A stretch of 64,000 nucleotides of DNA from Icerya purchasi (GCA_039619475.1 CM077116.1:249807440-249871439); one strand, 5' to 3'. Counted from the stretch's first letter, positions 23,801-36,059 are shown. Notes: generated by a model from the letters alone, not told the origin. Program-made: numbers and translations.

Positions 23801-24152
23801 AACGGAAATTTTTGAATATTCCAGCAGTTAATGAGGGCGATGCAAGGTGCAAGAAACGAATTCCAGACGTTCGTTCGATGTCTTTATTTTTATTTTTAAC
23901 AGAAACATTTGAACGTCCCAGCATCCGTTTGAAGCTGTCACAGGGTGCAGGAGGGGATTCCAGACGTTCGTTCAATGTTTTTATTTTTATTTTTAATTTT
24001 AACAGAAATTTTTAAACGCTCCAGCAACCGAATGATGCGAGATCATTCGATGTTTTTTTGTTTTTTTTTTAACGGAAATTTTGACTGATCCAGCAACCGA
24101 ATGATGGAGACATAAGCTGCAGGGAGTGAATTCGAGACAATCATTCGAAATT
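23801..24152 (+). repeat. Degenerate tandem repeat, four units of 70-103 bp
   Basis: Each unit starts AAC(A/G)GAAA(T/C)(A/T)TTT, continues with a CCAGCA(A/G/T) block and a GATGCAAGGTGCA-like block, then AATTC(C/G)AGAC followed by GTTCGTTCGATG or ATCATTCGA. Units end in a run of T-rich ATTTTT. Unit starts are near 23,801, 23,898, 24,001 and 24,071; the third has lost its middle. No coding function is apparent although a frame stays open across two units. Confidence 0.75.
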
Positions 24153-25112
24153 AACTATCCGTACGCCACCGATGGAATCCTGATCGCGGATGCTGCCCTT
24201 TCACACACACACACACATACACTCTAATATTTTTATTTTTATTTTCAATGAATATTTTTAAATGCTACCCCTGAGAAATGTCGATTTTGTAAATGGCGCA
24301 CGATTGCATCATCCAGACGTAAGATAATTCAACTTTATCTCTGTCTAATAAACACAAAATGTACCTATACACATATGCTTTTTACCATCTGGGCTGTCTA
24401 CTAGCGCTTGCTTACGTCACACAACACTCCTCGTTTGTAAAAATGTATACAAGATCGTTGAAGCTACTGAATAATTGTAAAGCATATTACGTTTTCAGCG
24501 AGGTTGTAGTGCACACGTTGAAATCCACGTTGACTAAAGTATTGAAACTATTTCACTTTTTCTCGATAGAAAGTCGTTTCTTTTACAATTTAAAATGAGT
24601 AAATTTTTGGTGAAGTTCATAACGAGCAAAATATAATTTCATTCACGACGAATGATTGCAATAATCTTAACATATCTTCGATTCAGTACGGCGACGCAAC
24701 CTCCATTGTAGGACCTTGTCGTTACCCCCTAATAGAAATATAATTCTGCAAAATTATGTACATGGTTGACTTTGATGTTGAATGGTAGAGCTGAGAATAT
24801 TAGCGTAATAGGAATGGATACCGATATATTTAAAGAGAAATTTTTTTATTAAATTTTGTGGCGCGCACTGCGAACTAAGCAAAATTTTTAATGAGGACAA
24901 AACCGCATTCTATGCGATATTGCGAAGGAAGAATTTTTTCTTTTTTTCCTTTAGTTATCGGTAACCATTTCTTTTCCAAAGAATTGTCTACCTGAAATCA
25001 TTATAAAATATAAAAAAAAAACAATAAAACGGTTTTTATGTTAACGTGAATAATCGATATTAATTTTAATAATTATTTGATGGCTTCTATATAGTAGTAA
25101 ATTAAAGAGTAT
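24153..25112. other. No gene recognised
   Basis: Contains a short (CA)n run at about 24,204-24,220 and AT-rich DNA. The last ~100 bases may be the 5' leader of the LINE fragment that follows. Confidence 0.5.
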
Positions 25113-25148
25113 TTGTCCAGACTAAGCGGAAGTTTAACTCTTAAAAAT

Positions 25149-25757
25149 ATGCAGAACGAGGAAAATAGCGATAACAAATTAGAAGAGGTAAGCATATTAG
25201 GAAAAAGGCAACATTCGACAACAACAGAAAACACGACAACTAATGATGGTAGTGATTTACTTGGGAACGTTTGTTCATCGAATGCGTCGAGTTTAACTAC
25301 ACTAGACGACACAGAAATGGAAAACCGAGAACTGCAAAAAGCGCAAACGGGGAAAATAATTGCAGAAGAAAAAGAGGAGACAGCCAAGGAGATCGAAAGA
25401 AACAGCACAGTAGTCGCGGATTATATGAGACAGGAACCTGCGGTCGATAAGGAGCCAAAAGCACAATCGGCTGTTTTGCAAGATAGAAGCAAAGATTCAA
25501 ATAATGATCAAAAAAATTTGGAAAATAGCACGGTAAATACTGGGGGAAAAAAATGTAGCTACAAAAAAACTGAAACAGAACAGGATAACCTACTCGAAAA
25601 GACATTAATAACGATAAGAGAAACAATCGAGAATCAATTCAAACACAAAAAAGTAAATTTTAATTATAAACAAATTTTACTAATAATTACAAATATAAAT
25701 AAAAATGAACAGGTAACTGAAACCATTAAAGAGACCTATTTCAGTTGGAACAGATAA
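25149..25757 (+). pseudogene. LINE ORF1-like protein, charged and low-complexity
   Basis: About 202 codons from the first ATG (25,149); the frame is open upstream to 25,113 without an ATG. The product is very polar: Glu/Lys/Asn/Thr-rich, with an EEKEETAKEIE-like helical stretch near the middle and a Lys/Asn-rich end. No CCHC zinc knuckle is present within the frame. I call it ORF1 because an apurinic-type LINE endonuclease begins about 190 bases downstream on the same strand with the same AT-rich codon use. No family match is visible for the protein itself, and it could be a diverged or truncated ORF1. Confidence 0.45.
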
Positions 25758-25946
25758 ATATCAATGCACTTATCACACAATTGCAGTATATACATGAAAG
25801 CGTAAATGATAGAACAATTAAAATAAAAATTACTAAAATAATAAATAAAATTAAAAGAGAAAATAATAACGAAAACACATAATTTCAGAAAAGTCTAACA
25901 ACTCCTTTATTCAACTGAACCGCATAAAATATAAAAATAATTGGAT

Positions 25947-26407
25947 ATGATCAAAGTATTACAATATAACGAAAACCACTCGAAATTAGCTAGAGATGTG
26001 TTGCTAGCAAATATCGTTGCGTATGATATTGACTTGGTATTTATATGCGATAAAAGTAATAGCCAGAGCATTGCTAATAACTATAGTAAATTAAATCACA
26101 ATAAGCAAATGATAATATATCGAGTGGGGCTACCCGTAAGCACGATTTATTCTCACGACCTATATAATATCTTAGTAATTAGAGTAAAACATATAGTAAT
26201 AATATTAACGTATATTCCTCCAAATAACTTAGCAACTAAATATTTTCAAGTTATCAATATGTATATTCAAAATAATAATTTTCAAAAATTAATGTTACTT
26301 GGAGACTTAAATGCACGTAATGTAATATGGGATAAAGTTAACAATAGCAGAGGAAAAGAATTACTACAGCTAATTGAGTTATATGACTTACAAATACTAA
26401 ACACTAA

Positions 26408-26455
<48 letters not shown>

Positions 26456-26558
26456 TTTTAAACGTAAAAATCAAACTAGCACTATAGATTTAACTTTTAC
26501 TACGAGTAATATAACAAATTTAATTAAAAATTGGAAAGTAAGTCATGAAAAAAGATGA
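25947..26558 (+). pseudogene. LINE ORF2 endonuclease fragment (R1/I/Jockey-type)
   Basis: From ATG 25,947 the frame begins VLQYNENHSKLARDVLL, matching the LQxNxxRSxxAxDLL start of R1/I/Jockey-group endonucleases. A VFICDKS block follows, then TYIPPNN, LLGDLNARNVIWDK (catalytic Asp/Asn block), RGKELLQLIELYDLQILN and a STIDLTF block. At the second motif, where the family has a Glu (typically SEP), this copy has CDKS with Asp at residue 35. A (TA)n run encoding about 16 Ile/Tyr residues lies within the domain just after ILNTKD. The frame stops at 26,558, just before the SDH motif, and no reverse transcriptase follows, so this is a 3'-truncated copy. Confidence 0.7.
26410..26453. repeat. (TA)n microsatellite inside LINE endonuclease
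   Basis: About 44 bases of TA dinucleotides interrupt the endonuclease coding region without breaking its frame, expanding it by a poly(Ile-Tyr) stretch. Confidence 0.9.
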
Positions 26559-28480
26559 CCAGAGCGTTTGTGCTCCATACGATGCCTACAAACCATACTT
26601 TTACGATACCTCCGAAATACAATGGGCGTGTCAAGTATTTTCGTTTAAAGTTTGTTTATAGTGTAACCTGATTGTATGATGTTTACTCGCTTACTTCGTT
26701 TTCGGACATCATATAGATATTTTACAGCTGAATGTATCTTGTATGTATTTTCATTACTATTGGTCTGACCTGAATTTGTTTCGTAATTTTATATATTGCT
26801 ATTGTTGCCGTGTTCTATTGATTATTGAAAATGACGATTTAGATCCGAATTTGTCTGCACAGGTTCCTTAGTGCGATCTAGTGTAATTTCCGGCTGTGAT
26901 GCGTGGTACTTTTGTGTTAGTATTATTTTTCAACATCGCAGCTAGGAGTATTATACTTTGATACAGTGGCCATGCCGCAAGTCGGCGCACGCGTACAAAT
27001 TACGAACGGCCACGGTGTCTATTATGACTGATGGAAGCCAAAAGGTTAAACGTGTTCTTCACTTGCGACATAAGCGATAATTCGTGCAACACCCAACGCG
27101 CATTATATAGGAAAAAGTTCAGCAAAGTTTTACATAAATTAATTAATTACGTTTTGTGATTTTATATATTGAAGTCTATACACATATTGGAAATTACGCA
27201 GTTTAGTTAAATGTAGAACATTTATCTGATTCAAAGTTTGTTCCCATTCTGTGAATCAATTTGCAGGAAAACACGTTGCTGAGACTATTAAAGATAGTAC
27301 GGCTTTCAATAATCTCAACACTTGATCACTGCTAACGAAAAAATAGAGAAACAAGAGCGATGCTAGCAAACGAAATAAAATTTTGGTTTTAATGAAGGTC
27401 TAAGAGAAATGAATAGCAGGAGAAAAGTAGAGAACTTGCGTTATACATGTGTGTATGTAAGAAGACCAGTTCAAAAAAAGAGTTCCTCCAAGCAGTATAG
27501 AAAGCTGAATGATGGAATTCGCTATGAATCGCCTTCTCTAATGAGTAGATAAAGGCAAGCAAGATAAAGTGTATAAAAGAAAGTGCAAAAATCGCATTGA
27601 ATATGTAAACATTTAACCTGAAGGAAAAGAGAAAGCAATAAACAAACGAAAATACGAATAAAAATAAGCTGTTTAGTCAAAAAATATAGAAGTATAATTT
27701 TAACGGTAGTAGACAAACTAAAAAAAAAAAAAAAAACAATACTCAGCGAACATATTTCGAATCAGCTGGTTTGTTGTTGAAAAAAAAGTAAACTATATTA
27801 AAAGATGTTTTTTTTTATTTTTTTTTTTTTGGAAGATTCTTAGAAAGTTAATACAAAAGAAGCATACAAATTATGGATAAAAAAACTAGAAATGAAAAGA
27901 AAGATGGAAGAAGATTATGAGAGGAATATTTTTAAGCTAATAAAATATGTATGTGTAAACAAAAATCAAAGTAAAAAAAAAAAATCATTAATAAAGACAG
28001 AAAAGGAAAGAAATGCTTATATTCAAACTGTCGAAATAATATAGAAACGGGATAAAGAACCACCACTGTATAAAATTATAGAAAACTCTGACTGCACTAG
28101 AACTGTCAAAACTTGTAGAACAATTAGAAAAAGGAGAGTTGAAGTTTTTAAATTTGTTCCCGTCTATATAGTAGAAAAACGGCAGGAATTTAATAGAATC
28201 CAACGTGGAAAAGACAAGTTTGTATTGTAAGAAGCTGAATTAATTAAGAATCGGGATTTTTATGAAAAAAAAAATCTGCTGGCGATTAAAAAAACAAATA
28301 GAAATGTGGAATAAAACTAAAATTTTATCAAAATTAAACCGTGTTAGTTACAAAGAGAATAAGTAAGTTACACTAGCTCGTGTAGTTTCTACCTAAATTA
28401 ACGTACAACCCTCCACTCCAACTTAAACGAAATCGATTTTCATTCTCTATGAAACCGGTATCTTTTTTTAGTTCGTTTAC
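26559..28480. other. No gene recognised
   Basis: AT-rich DNA with A-runs near 27,720-27,740 and 27,780. The stretch 27,840-28,350 is strongly purine-rich on the plus strand. No domain-bearing frame and no LINE continuation after 26,558. Confidence 0.5.
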
Positions 28481-28489
28481 AGTGTCTGT

Positions 28490-29017
28490 TTGAAATGGAG
28501 TGTCGTGTGAATCGGTCGTCCAACATCATAAGAGGCGAAGTGTAGTGCGGTTTCGTGGGCAAAAATCATAATCCCACTGAAATTCATCGACAAATATGTG
28601 AAGTGTGATAAAGCAATATCGAGACCCACAATTTCTAAATATGTTCGGAGATTATGTGGAAGATGAAGCGCGCAGCGGTCGGCCGTCAACTTCGCACACA
28701 GATGCAAACGTTAAGCGCGTCGAAACTTTCATTCTTTCAGATGATCGCCCCTGTGTGTTTCATCATTTAAAAACAGCCTTGGGAAGAGAGCGTTTCGCGA
28801 ACGACGACGAAGTGAAAAATTTCGTCACGAATTGGTTAGCCAAAGTTCGGGACGGATGTTTTTCAAAAACGAGGTATCGAAAAATTGGTACCACGTTACG
28901 TTTAGGTGAATACGTGTCGTAAAACAGAGGAAGGATATTTTGTAGATTTCAAAAATATTAAATATATTTTTTACGATTTTTTGTTGTTTATTTTTTACTT
29001 CTTGATCATCCCTCGTA
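28490..29017 (+). pseudogene. Mariner transposase deletion derivative
   Basis: Frameshifted N-terminal DNA-binding part: an FVGKNHNPTEIHRQICEV block, then DKAISRPTISKYVRR, then VEDEARSGRPSTSHTD and VKRVETFILSDDR, which is the helix-turn-helix to linker region of mariner transposases. It is joined directly to the C-terminal end (HLKTALGRERFANDDEVK, TNWLAK, then a GEYVS stop at 28,922). The whole catalytic DD34D domain is therefore missing. Downstream, about 28,995-29,017, a sequence ending cttgatcatccctcgta resembles a mariner 3' inverted terminal repeat with a TA at its edge. No convincing matching 5' terminus was found around 28,380-28,480. The copy is inactive and could only have been moved in trans. 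Confidence 0.75.
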
Positions 29018-32000
29018 TACGGCTCAGAAAAAGTGCATAGCAAACTAATTAATACCGATAGGTCATTTATGCAGTGATTTTAATTCGTTCAATTTATTAC
29101 CGTTTTCGAATTCGTCCAAATTTGAACTGGTCATCTAATTTGAATAATAATTCGTGATTAAAATTTAAAATTCCACTGCAGAAAGTTTAAAAAGCTTTTG
29201 TTTAAAAATTTGAATCTACACATCACTACTATTTAGAGTCTCTAACAGTGACGTTGCGACGTCAAAGTGCCGCTGCTTGATAGTAGTCTTCAGCACGCAA
29301 TCCGGCGATAAGCTTAACGCATTCACCAAAGACACTCATAATGATCTTGGTTACTCTAACAGTTATCATCTTGTAAGAACATGACGACGTCCTCTCTTTC
29401 TGTCTGGTTTCTATTCAATAAAGACGACTTCTAGACCACTTCCTCAATTTACATATATATATATATGGATCGGACCCACGCCAGTAATTCGTTTGGTTCG
29501 CCAATTTCTTTCAATATTAACACATTCGTTCTTTTGGCAGTCACGTGTTCAACTGGAAAATAATTTAAATTTATTATGAAAAATTGAAAAAACAACTACT
29601 TCGTTGTTAAAGTTCATAACTGTAAATAATTTTCGATCGTTATTAAATATTTCGAATTTTTCAGTGTAAAAAAAAGAAAAATGTTTTCGTCAAGAAATCT
29701 GAGGTGAATATTAGTCAATTAATTAAACAAGTCGAAATACTTTTAATTGTTCCCAGCTATTTGACTGATACTATATTTTTCCCCTTATAATAAATATATT
29801 TTTAAATTGGAAGCCTAATGTTTAGAATTATCCAACGAAGAAATCTTCATGTTTCACGTCATAAATCTCACAAAAATACTAGGATGTTAAATAAGTTACG
29901 ACAAAGAAAAGAAAAAAAACTTGAAAATGTGAACATACGCTAGAAAAAAAAAAAAATTTCCAGCACACGGCGTCATTATCTTGACCCCTGTGATTTGTCG
30001 ACTGAATGTGAACATTGTATTATGTATTATGATTTTGAATAAGGGCGATGCAACATAAAAATCTTACAAAAATCTTTTAAACTGAAAGCTTGCCCCCAAC
30101 GAATTTAAATATCTGCCGCTCAGTAATGAAGATTTACGAAACACGCGCGGGGACTGAAAGCATGCGAGCAAAACGAAAAGGAAGTAAAGCCCCCTAGATT
30201 TATTAATTATTTTTCGTAAGACACGCAATTTGTATGCACGGATCGAAGTAGAAACGGAATGAACGAGTAAAAATCAAAATGAAATAAACGAAAGGGAAAA
30301 AAATGGAAATGAATAAAAGAAGCAAAATGAGAAATTTAGGTTAACTGATTATACTAGTATTTATGAAAAAATGTATAACGCTGTTTTTGCGAAGAGATTT
30401 TTGTTGACCAAACGGAGAGAATACAGAGTCGCCGGACACAGCATGTGTCAGTCGTGCAATTTACATTTCTATTCAAGCTGAGCGATTATTTTGCTAAAGT
30501 AAAACAGCGCACTCGGAAGAACTTGCAAGATGGCTCGGTTATTTCGGAGAACTTTAAACAGGTACAACTCTCTGTACATGAAGGGATAAACACGTCTGAC
30601 GGGATCGTGAAATATAGGCTGCGTATATATAAATTAGACGAGGGTGACTCATGGAGGGAAATCGGTAAAAATTAAACAAAAAGCCGCTAGTAACGAGGAA
30701 AATAACGAAGGTTCTGTTTTAGCCGTGTCTACGAATTCGGGTCGCGTCGCCCGCTATCAAAACATTTGCCAACCTTCTGTGCAAATATCTGCCCAAAATC
30801 TGTCCATATAGCGAACGGCATGCAAACTGCTCAGCTGCAGCGCCATCGCCCAAACCACCGTACTACCATTATGATCATTATTGTCACTGCTATTATCATC
30901 ATCATTGTCATCACGGTCGTCGTCATCATTATTTAGAAGGAAAACTAATCAAAATTTTGCCGCTATCTACGCCGCTCTGCTTCGGTGGACCAGTGTAATT
31001 TATCATCTGGCCTTTACTCTCCCACACCATTTCTTACCTATCGGCCACTTCATCGCGCTAGCAGCAGCCGCGCTAGCCTTTTAACTAATTCATAATCAGA
31101 GATTCGGGCCTTTGCGCATTTGCTAATCGGTCCCTTAAATTATAGTCGACGAACGTTTTAACTGCTACACCACACCCAGTGACAGTCATTAGCATTTTCA
31201 CGGTGACTGAACGTCAACGTTTCCTTTCACTTTTTTCCTTTTAACGGCAAACTATCGTTTTGTTGTTTTTCGCTTTTTCCTTGTTTTTTTTGACCGTTTT
31301 TCCTTGTTTTTTCTCCCCCCCCCCTTTTTTTTTTCTCTAAAGAAACTAGTAATATATTCATAAAGGTGTCATAGAAGAAAATATCATTTTATAAATTCGA
31401 AAATTTCATTATTTTCCCCTCTTCACTGTCAAGTAACCGCACCAAGTCTGCGCTAAATTTCCACTTACAGTTTGCTTGTTACAAGAATTCACGCTTGTAA
31501 AATTTCAAAATACCATAATCCTTTTTCTTTAATTATTTGTTTATTTATTTTTCGTAATTTAAAAAAATTGTGATCGATTTACACTACACAATTTTTTTTT
31601 TTTTTCTTCTAATTTATACGAACGTTTTTTGGCTACAGAAACGAGCCGTAACACGCGCGAAAGATTGACATATAATTTCCTGAAGAAACGTATTTTTGTC
31701 TACTTCGAATCAGACAAAAAAAATGTGTACCTACGCACAAGTATCTAATTTTGTTGAGAAATGAAAAGCGTTAAATAGACGGCAATTATGTGAATAACTA
31801 AGAGATCAGTTGACTAGCCAAAATGAGGAAAGTCAATTAAAAGGAAAACCAACTAAAACTACCGCTTGCCCTTTTCACCATATATGTATAATTGAAAATG
31901 AAGCGAAAATTAAACAGCCACGAATGATGTTAAATGTATTTTTTCTCTGTGGCAAGCGTGTTAAAAATGGAAAATTCCACACCATGTGGAAAAATGTCAA

Positions 32001-32100
32001 ATATTATTTCATAATCTGTTTGTGGAAATAGTCAATCATTTAAGAAGTTTTTTGGCCCAAGCCTCCATGGCCTTAACTTGTCAGTAGATAGTTGCACCCC
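29018..32100. other. No gene recognised
   Basis: AT-rich DNA, a (TA)n run at about 29,452-29,466, and degenerate ATC/ATT trinucleotides at about 30,870-30,935. C- and T-runs lie at 31,315-31,335. Frames of 67-76 codons have no recognisable domains. Confidence 0.5.
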
Positions 32101-32119
32101 TTCCATTGAAGTTATGTAA

Positions 32120-32990
32120 ATTTCTTATCGCTTACAGGGCGTGCCTTTCTTTCTATCAAACCCTCACCTGTCTCTCGCAATATCCTTATTCTATCGGATG
32201 TTTAAAACGTGCTGCAGACTATCGCATCTCCTCCCTCACCTCACTCAACCGACTACACGTTATTCTTCTTATTTGCTCATTGATCCATGATCTTTTCCTT
32301 TCTCACTTAATCCAAATGGACTTCTTTTAGATCCCTGGTCATACCGGAATTGAGGGTAATGAGTCAGTTGACTCATTCGCTAGGTTATCTTCCTTTTCCG
32401 GTGGGTTTATTCCTGTTTTCTCTTCTTCCAATATTACCTTTCTGTCTTCTGCTACTCATTCCAATCTATGGTTTGATTCCTATGTCTCCTCTTTCTCCAA
32501 CCCAGATTCCTTTTTCTTATCTATTCAGCCTTCCCTTTCTCGTTTCCCCTGATTTTTGAACTTTCCTTCCATCCGTCGTTCAAACCTCTCTGCGATTTGC
32601 CGCCTGCGCTTTGGGCACAGTTTGCTTCCTTCCTCGCTTTTCCGTTACTTTCTGGTGCTTATATTGTCGATTGCACCCCTCCAGTATCCAATTTATTTGT
32701 GATCCCGATCGCATAATGTACGGTTGTTCACCTCTTGTAACCGAACAAGCTTCTTTCTACTTTTCTCTTTTACAAATCGCTATTCCCACTCCATACAGTG
32801 CTTCGGTCATTCTCTCCCTTCCTTCTCCTTCCATTGTCCAAGCTCTTGGTCCTTGTTTGTCGGCTATCTCTGATGTGTAAAGATTTGAATCTCTTGCGAC
32901 TTTTTCCTTTGATATTCCATTTAACCTCAACACGTTGGAGGGGTAATCAAATGGATTTTCTTAAGTATACGACTGAAATATGACAGAGGT
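32120..32990 (+). pseudogene. LINE ORF2 3' fragment: end of RNase H and C-terminus
   Basis: A broken plus-strand reading contains IPGHTGIEGNESVDSFAR around 32,332-32,385. This matches the WIPxHxGIxGNExAD block holding the last catalytic region of the LINE RNase H domain. It then runs on to SNLSAICRLRFGHSLLPSSL near 32,580-32,640 (the LARLRxGHxLLPS block that follows RNase H in I/Vingi/R1-group elements). The 200 bases before 32,332 look like the decayed middle of RNase H. Stops at about 32,330 and 32,556 and frame changes make it non-functional. It ends near 32,980 without a poly(A) that can be tied to it. Confidence 0.7.
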
Positions 32991-34079
32991 GTTCGAAAAA
33001 GTTATTTACTTGTATTTGTTGTTGTTTTTTTTTTTGCCGGATATTTCGAGCGGAGAAATCGGAACAAAGTACAAAAATTTCGTTGACAAATCCGTAAAAA
33101 GAAAAACGAAAAAAAAAAATGGGAATTAGTGATAGATAATATTTTGAAACATCAAATAAGAAACAAATAATATTAAAACTAAATATGGTTAATTTTATTT
33201 TGCGTTAATTTAAACTGAAAATAGGTGACGGAGAAATCTCGAAGAGGAAATTGTCGCAAACTAATTTCCGCCGTCGCCATTCGCCCCAGGTTACACCATT
33301 CCACGATGAAGGAAGAAAAATAGCGAATTAACCGGTTTTATGTTACCGCTTCTTATCATCATTTCCATCATTACAAGGAAGAGGCGTACACTTATTGCGA
33401 AATGTAGAACGATATTTCTTCATAAAGAGTCCCATTTTAATAATGACAGAAACAATATTGCTACTTGCTAGTAGCGTAAAATTATTTTCTACTGGTATTA
33501 TTCCACTGCAAATTCTCGAGGTCGTTCAGGTGAAAATCTAAAACTTGACATTTTTCCTCTGTTTGTTAACCCTTATATTATTAATACGGAAACCGGTTTT
33601 TGGACATCGTGAAAAAAAGTAAATTAGTCGAAATTTAAAAAAAATCTTAAACTATAGGAAATTAAGGATCGCACGTTATTGCAGTTATATTAAGAAGTGC
33701 ATAAACAGCTCGGCATTTTTAAAGTAAGCGAGAATATTAAATGATGCATAATTTTAGAATGAACGTTGCAAGTTCTGTTTTCTAGAAATTAAAATTAGAA
33801 ATTATGGCTACGATATACATCATCATATACAATAGTGTGCATGGAGGTACGAGCACGGCCGATCGAAATTGTTAATTTTGTACTGCAGTATAGTATACTC
33901 GGGTGAAATTTGAATACTTATACTCAAGTTTTTGATGTTGTACAGCCGAAAGTGAAAGAAAGGCCTAAGATTAATTTTTGGAACTAGGTTAGCGCTAATT
34001 TTGAAAAATTGATCAGATTGAAGGGCGCAATCAGGAGCAGAAGTGACTTCGGTTATTGTGGCTCTCATTTCGAAATCTC
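32991..34079. other. No gene recognised
   Basis: AT-rich spacer between two LINE/SINE relics; nothing recognised. Confidence 0.5.
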
Positions 34080-34345
34080 ATCACTGTACTAGTGAGATTA
34101 AAGTAAAGTAACCCATACCCTTGACATCGGGGATTATACAATTAAGCTTTCCATAATGTACCAAGCCCGAACTAATGAGAGTAGGAAGGCCAATTTCTTT
34201 ACTTTCCCAGATTTCTCTGGCACCAAATTGTTCAAGATTCGTTAAACCTGGGAGCACTTTGGATCCGAAACGAGGCAAGTCTCAATAACCTATGACATCT
34301 CTGGTTTGGCAGCCAAGCACCTTAACCACTAGTCTACCATACATA
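34080..34345 (-). mobile_element. Candidate tRNA-derived SINE, second family
   Basis: On the minus strand the unit starts near 34,345 with a tRNA-like head. TAGACTAGTGGTTAAGG fits the RNA polymerase III A box. It is followed after about 35 bases by AGGTTATTGAGACT, a degraded B box (expected GGTTCGANNCC). The anticodon-arm region between them, cttggctgccaaacc, is tRNA-like. About 200 bases of non-tRNA body follow, down to about 34,080. The body differs from that of the SINEs at 48.3 and 61.0 kb. No clear target duplication or tail was found, so the ends are approximate. Confidence 0.5.
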
Positions 34346-34879
34346 AGGAAAATTCCCCGTTATTTGAACTATTCTCATCCAGATAAAACAACACAGTAGA
34401 TCAAATTAGACCACATAATCGGCATCACGAATTCGAAAGAATTGCCAGTAATAACATTCAGAGCATTATAATCACGGTAGCACATATCAACTTGGCAATA
34501 ACCTACTGTAAAAACTCCATTAAATCACAACGGTATATTTTTTAAACACGTATATTGAATAAAATGGAATATCGATATTCATAATACGAATTTCAGTGCA
34601 AAATACGAGCTCCGGAATTCGCATACAACATGCTTAACTCTTTTTGTAGGGGAGTGATTAATTTATTAACCGCCGCGTTTGATGGGTTATATGCGCGGTG
34701 ATTAGCCGCATTAACCACTTATATTTTTCTTTTGTTCTTGTCACTACGTAGTAGATAAACAATACACCATCACTGAACCTCACAATATACCGTGTACGCG
34801 GCGCAAAAACATGTAAAAAAAAAATGAAAGTTCTTTTTGCCCATTTAGAGTACTTTATGCATACCTGATATTTTCGAAC
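34346..34879. other. No gene recognised
   Basis: Mixed spacer; nothing recognised apart from possible 5' continuation of the next LINE fragment in its last bases. Confidence 0.45.
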
Positions 34880-36045
34880 AACTCCTATTGACAGCCTTCA
34901 AAGCGAATAGTCAGAACCTCCATTAAACAACCGGAGACATCTTATCTCCACAAATACTACTCTCAACATCCTCGCAAATCCCAACTTCAACAGCTCTCTC
35001 CGTTTCATGATTCCTTCCAACTCTCTTTCTCACATCAATGACGATCTTCTAAAATCAATTATCCTAAAGAACACTAATATTCAACATTTTCCCATCAATA
35101 TCAATCCACCCTGGTCCTCATACACTCCGAAAATAAATCTGTCACTCGCTCATTTGGATAAATCACAATTTAACCCACTCATCTATAATCGTCACTTCAA
35201 CAAACTCCTTACCAAATATTCAAATTTTGTCAAAATATAACTGACGGCTCCAAATCAAGCGGAGCAGAATGCTCGATTATTCACGATCACAATGAAATAC
35301 CATTTCCACTACGTCCACATTTTACAGTCCTCTCAACCGAACTTTACGCTCTCATATTAGCTATAAACTACTCTATGGATCTTTCATCAAATAATATTCT
35401 AATTCTAACCATTGTCAACACTCCTCACAATCCAAAACTATCATAAAAAGAAACAGCATCCCATTTCCCAAGAAGTAGCAAGTACTCCCTCATTTTCTCA
35501 TAAAGAAATCATTCTCTGTTGGATACCATCCCATTACAACATTCGTCAAAATGAGAAAGCAGACGAAATAGCAAAACTGTCCGTAATCATCTCTCCAATT
35601 CCTCTTTCAGACTTGAAAATATCAAGTAAATCTTTCGTACATAAATTCTTCCAACAATACTAGAATCAGATCCCAGACACAAATAAGACCGTAGATATTT
35701 GGCGAACTTCTTATCAAGAATCTAGAAAAAACGAAGTCGTACTATTTACACTAAGAACAGGTCATTCAGCTCTCACTCACGGTTATATACTAAACAAACA
35801 ACCTCGACTTATATGTGAATCCTGCATAGTACCCATCTTAATCGATTGTCCAAAATTCCAAACCCAAAAAAAAACCTACACATCCGAAATGAATCTCTTG
35901 AATCCCTACTTTCAGATAAGGATATCAAAACTCTCAAACTCTTCTCCTTCCTGCAAGCTACCAGTCTCTACTCCCGAATCTAAATTCTAACAGTACTCAC
36001 GTCTCTAGCCATAAGGCTGTACATGGCGCGATAATAATAAAAAAA
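34880..36045 (+). pseudogene. LINE ORF2 3' fragment with RNase H (I group, Nimb-like)
   Basis: The plus strand has the thumb-to-RNase H linker (35,007-35,240), then LTDGSKSSGAECSII at about 35,240 (first Asp block of RNase H). VLSTELYALILAINYS lies near 35,340 (Glu block). A LILT block follows at about 35,400 where the family's TDS is disrupted. ILCWIPSHYNIRQNEKADE lies near 35,515-35,570 (final His/Asp block). C-terminal VVLFTLRTGHSALTHGYIL and a CESC...LIDCPKF remnant of the CCHC-like knuckle come near 35,740-35,860. The element ends with ggctgtacatggcgcg, ATAATAATA and an A-run into TA repeats near 36,020-36,060, a typical 3' terminus for this group. At least two frameshifts and a stop at the RNase H start; 5'-truncated. 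Confidence 0.8.
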
Positions 36046-36059
36046 AAAATATATATATA

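Noticed and set aside
29230..29450. Possible solo LTR: a CTATTCAATAAAGACGACTTC polyadenylation-like region after a T/C-rich stretch
   Set aside because: No TG...CA boundaries, partner LTR, primer-binding site or target duplication could be fixed; AATAAA is expected by chance in AT-rich DNA.
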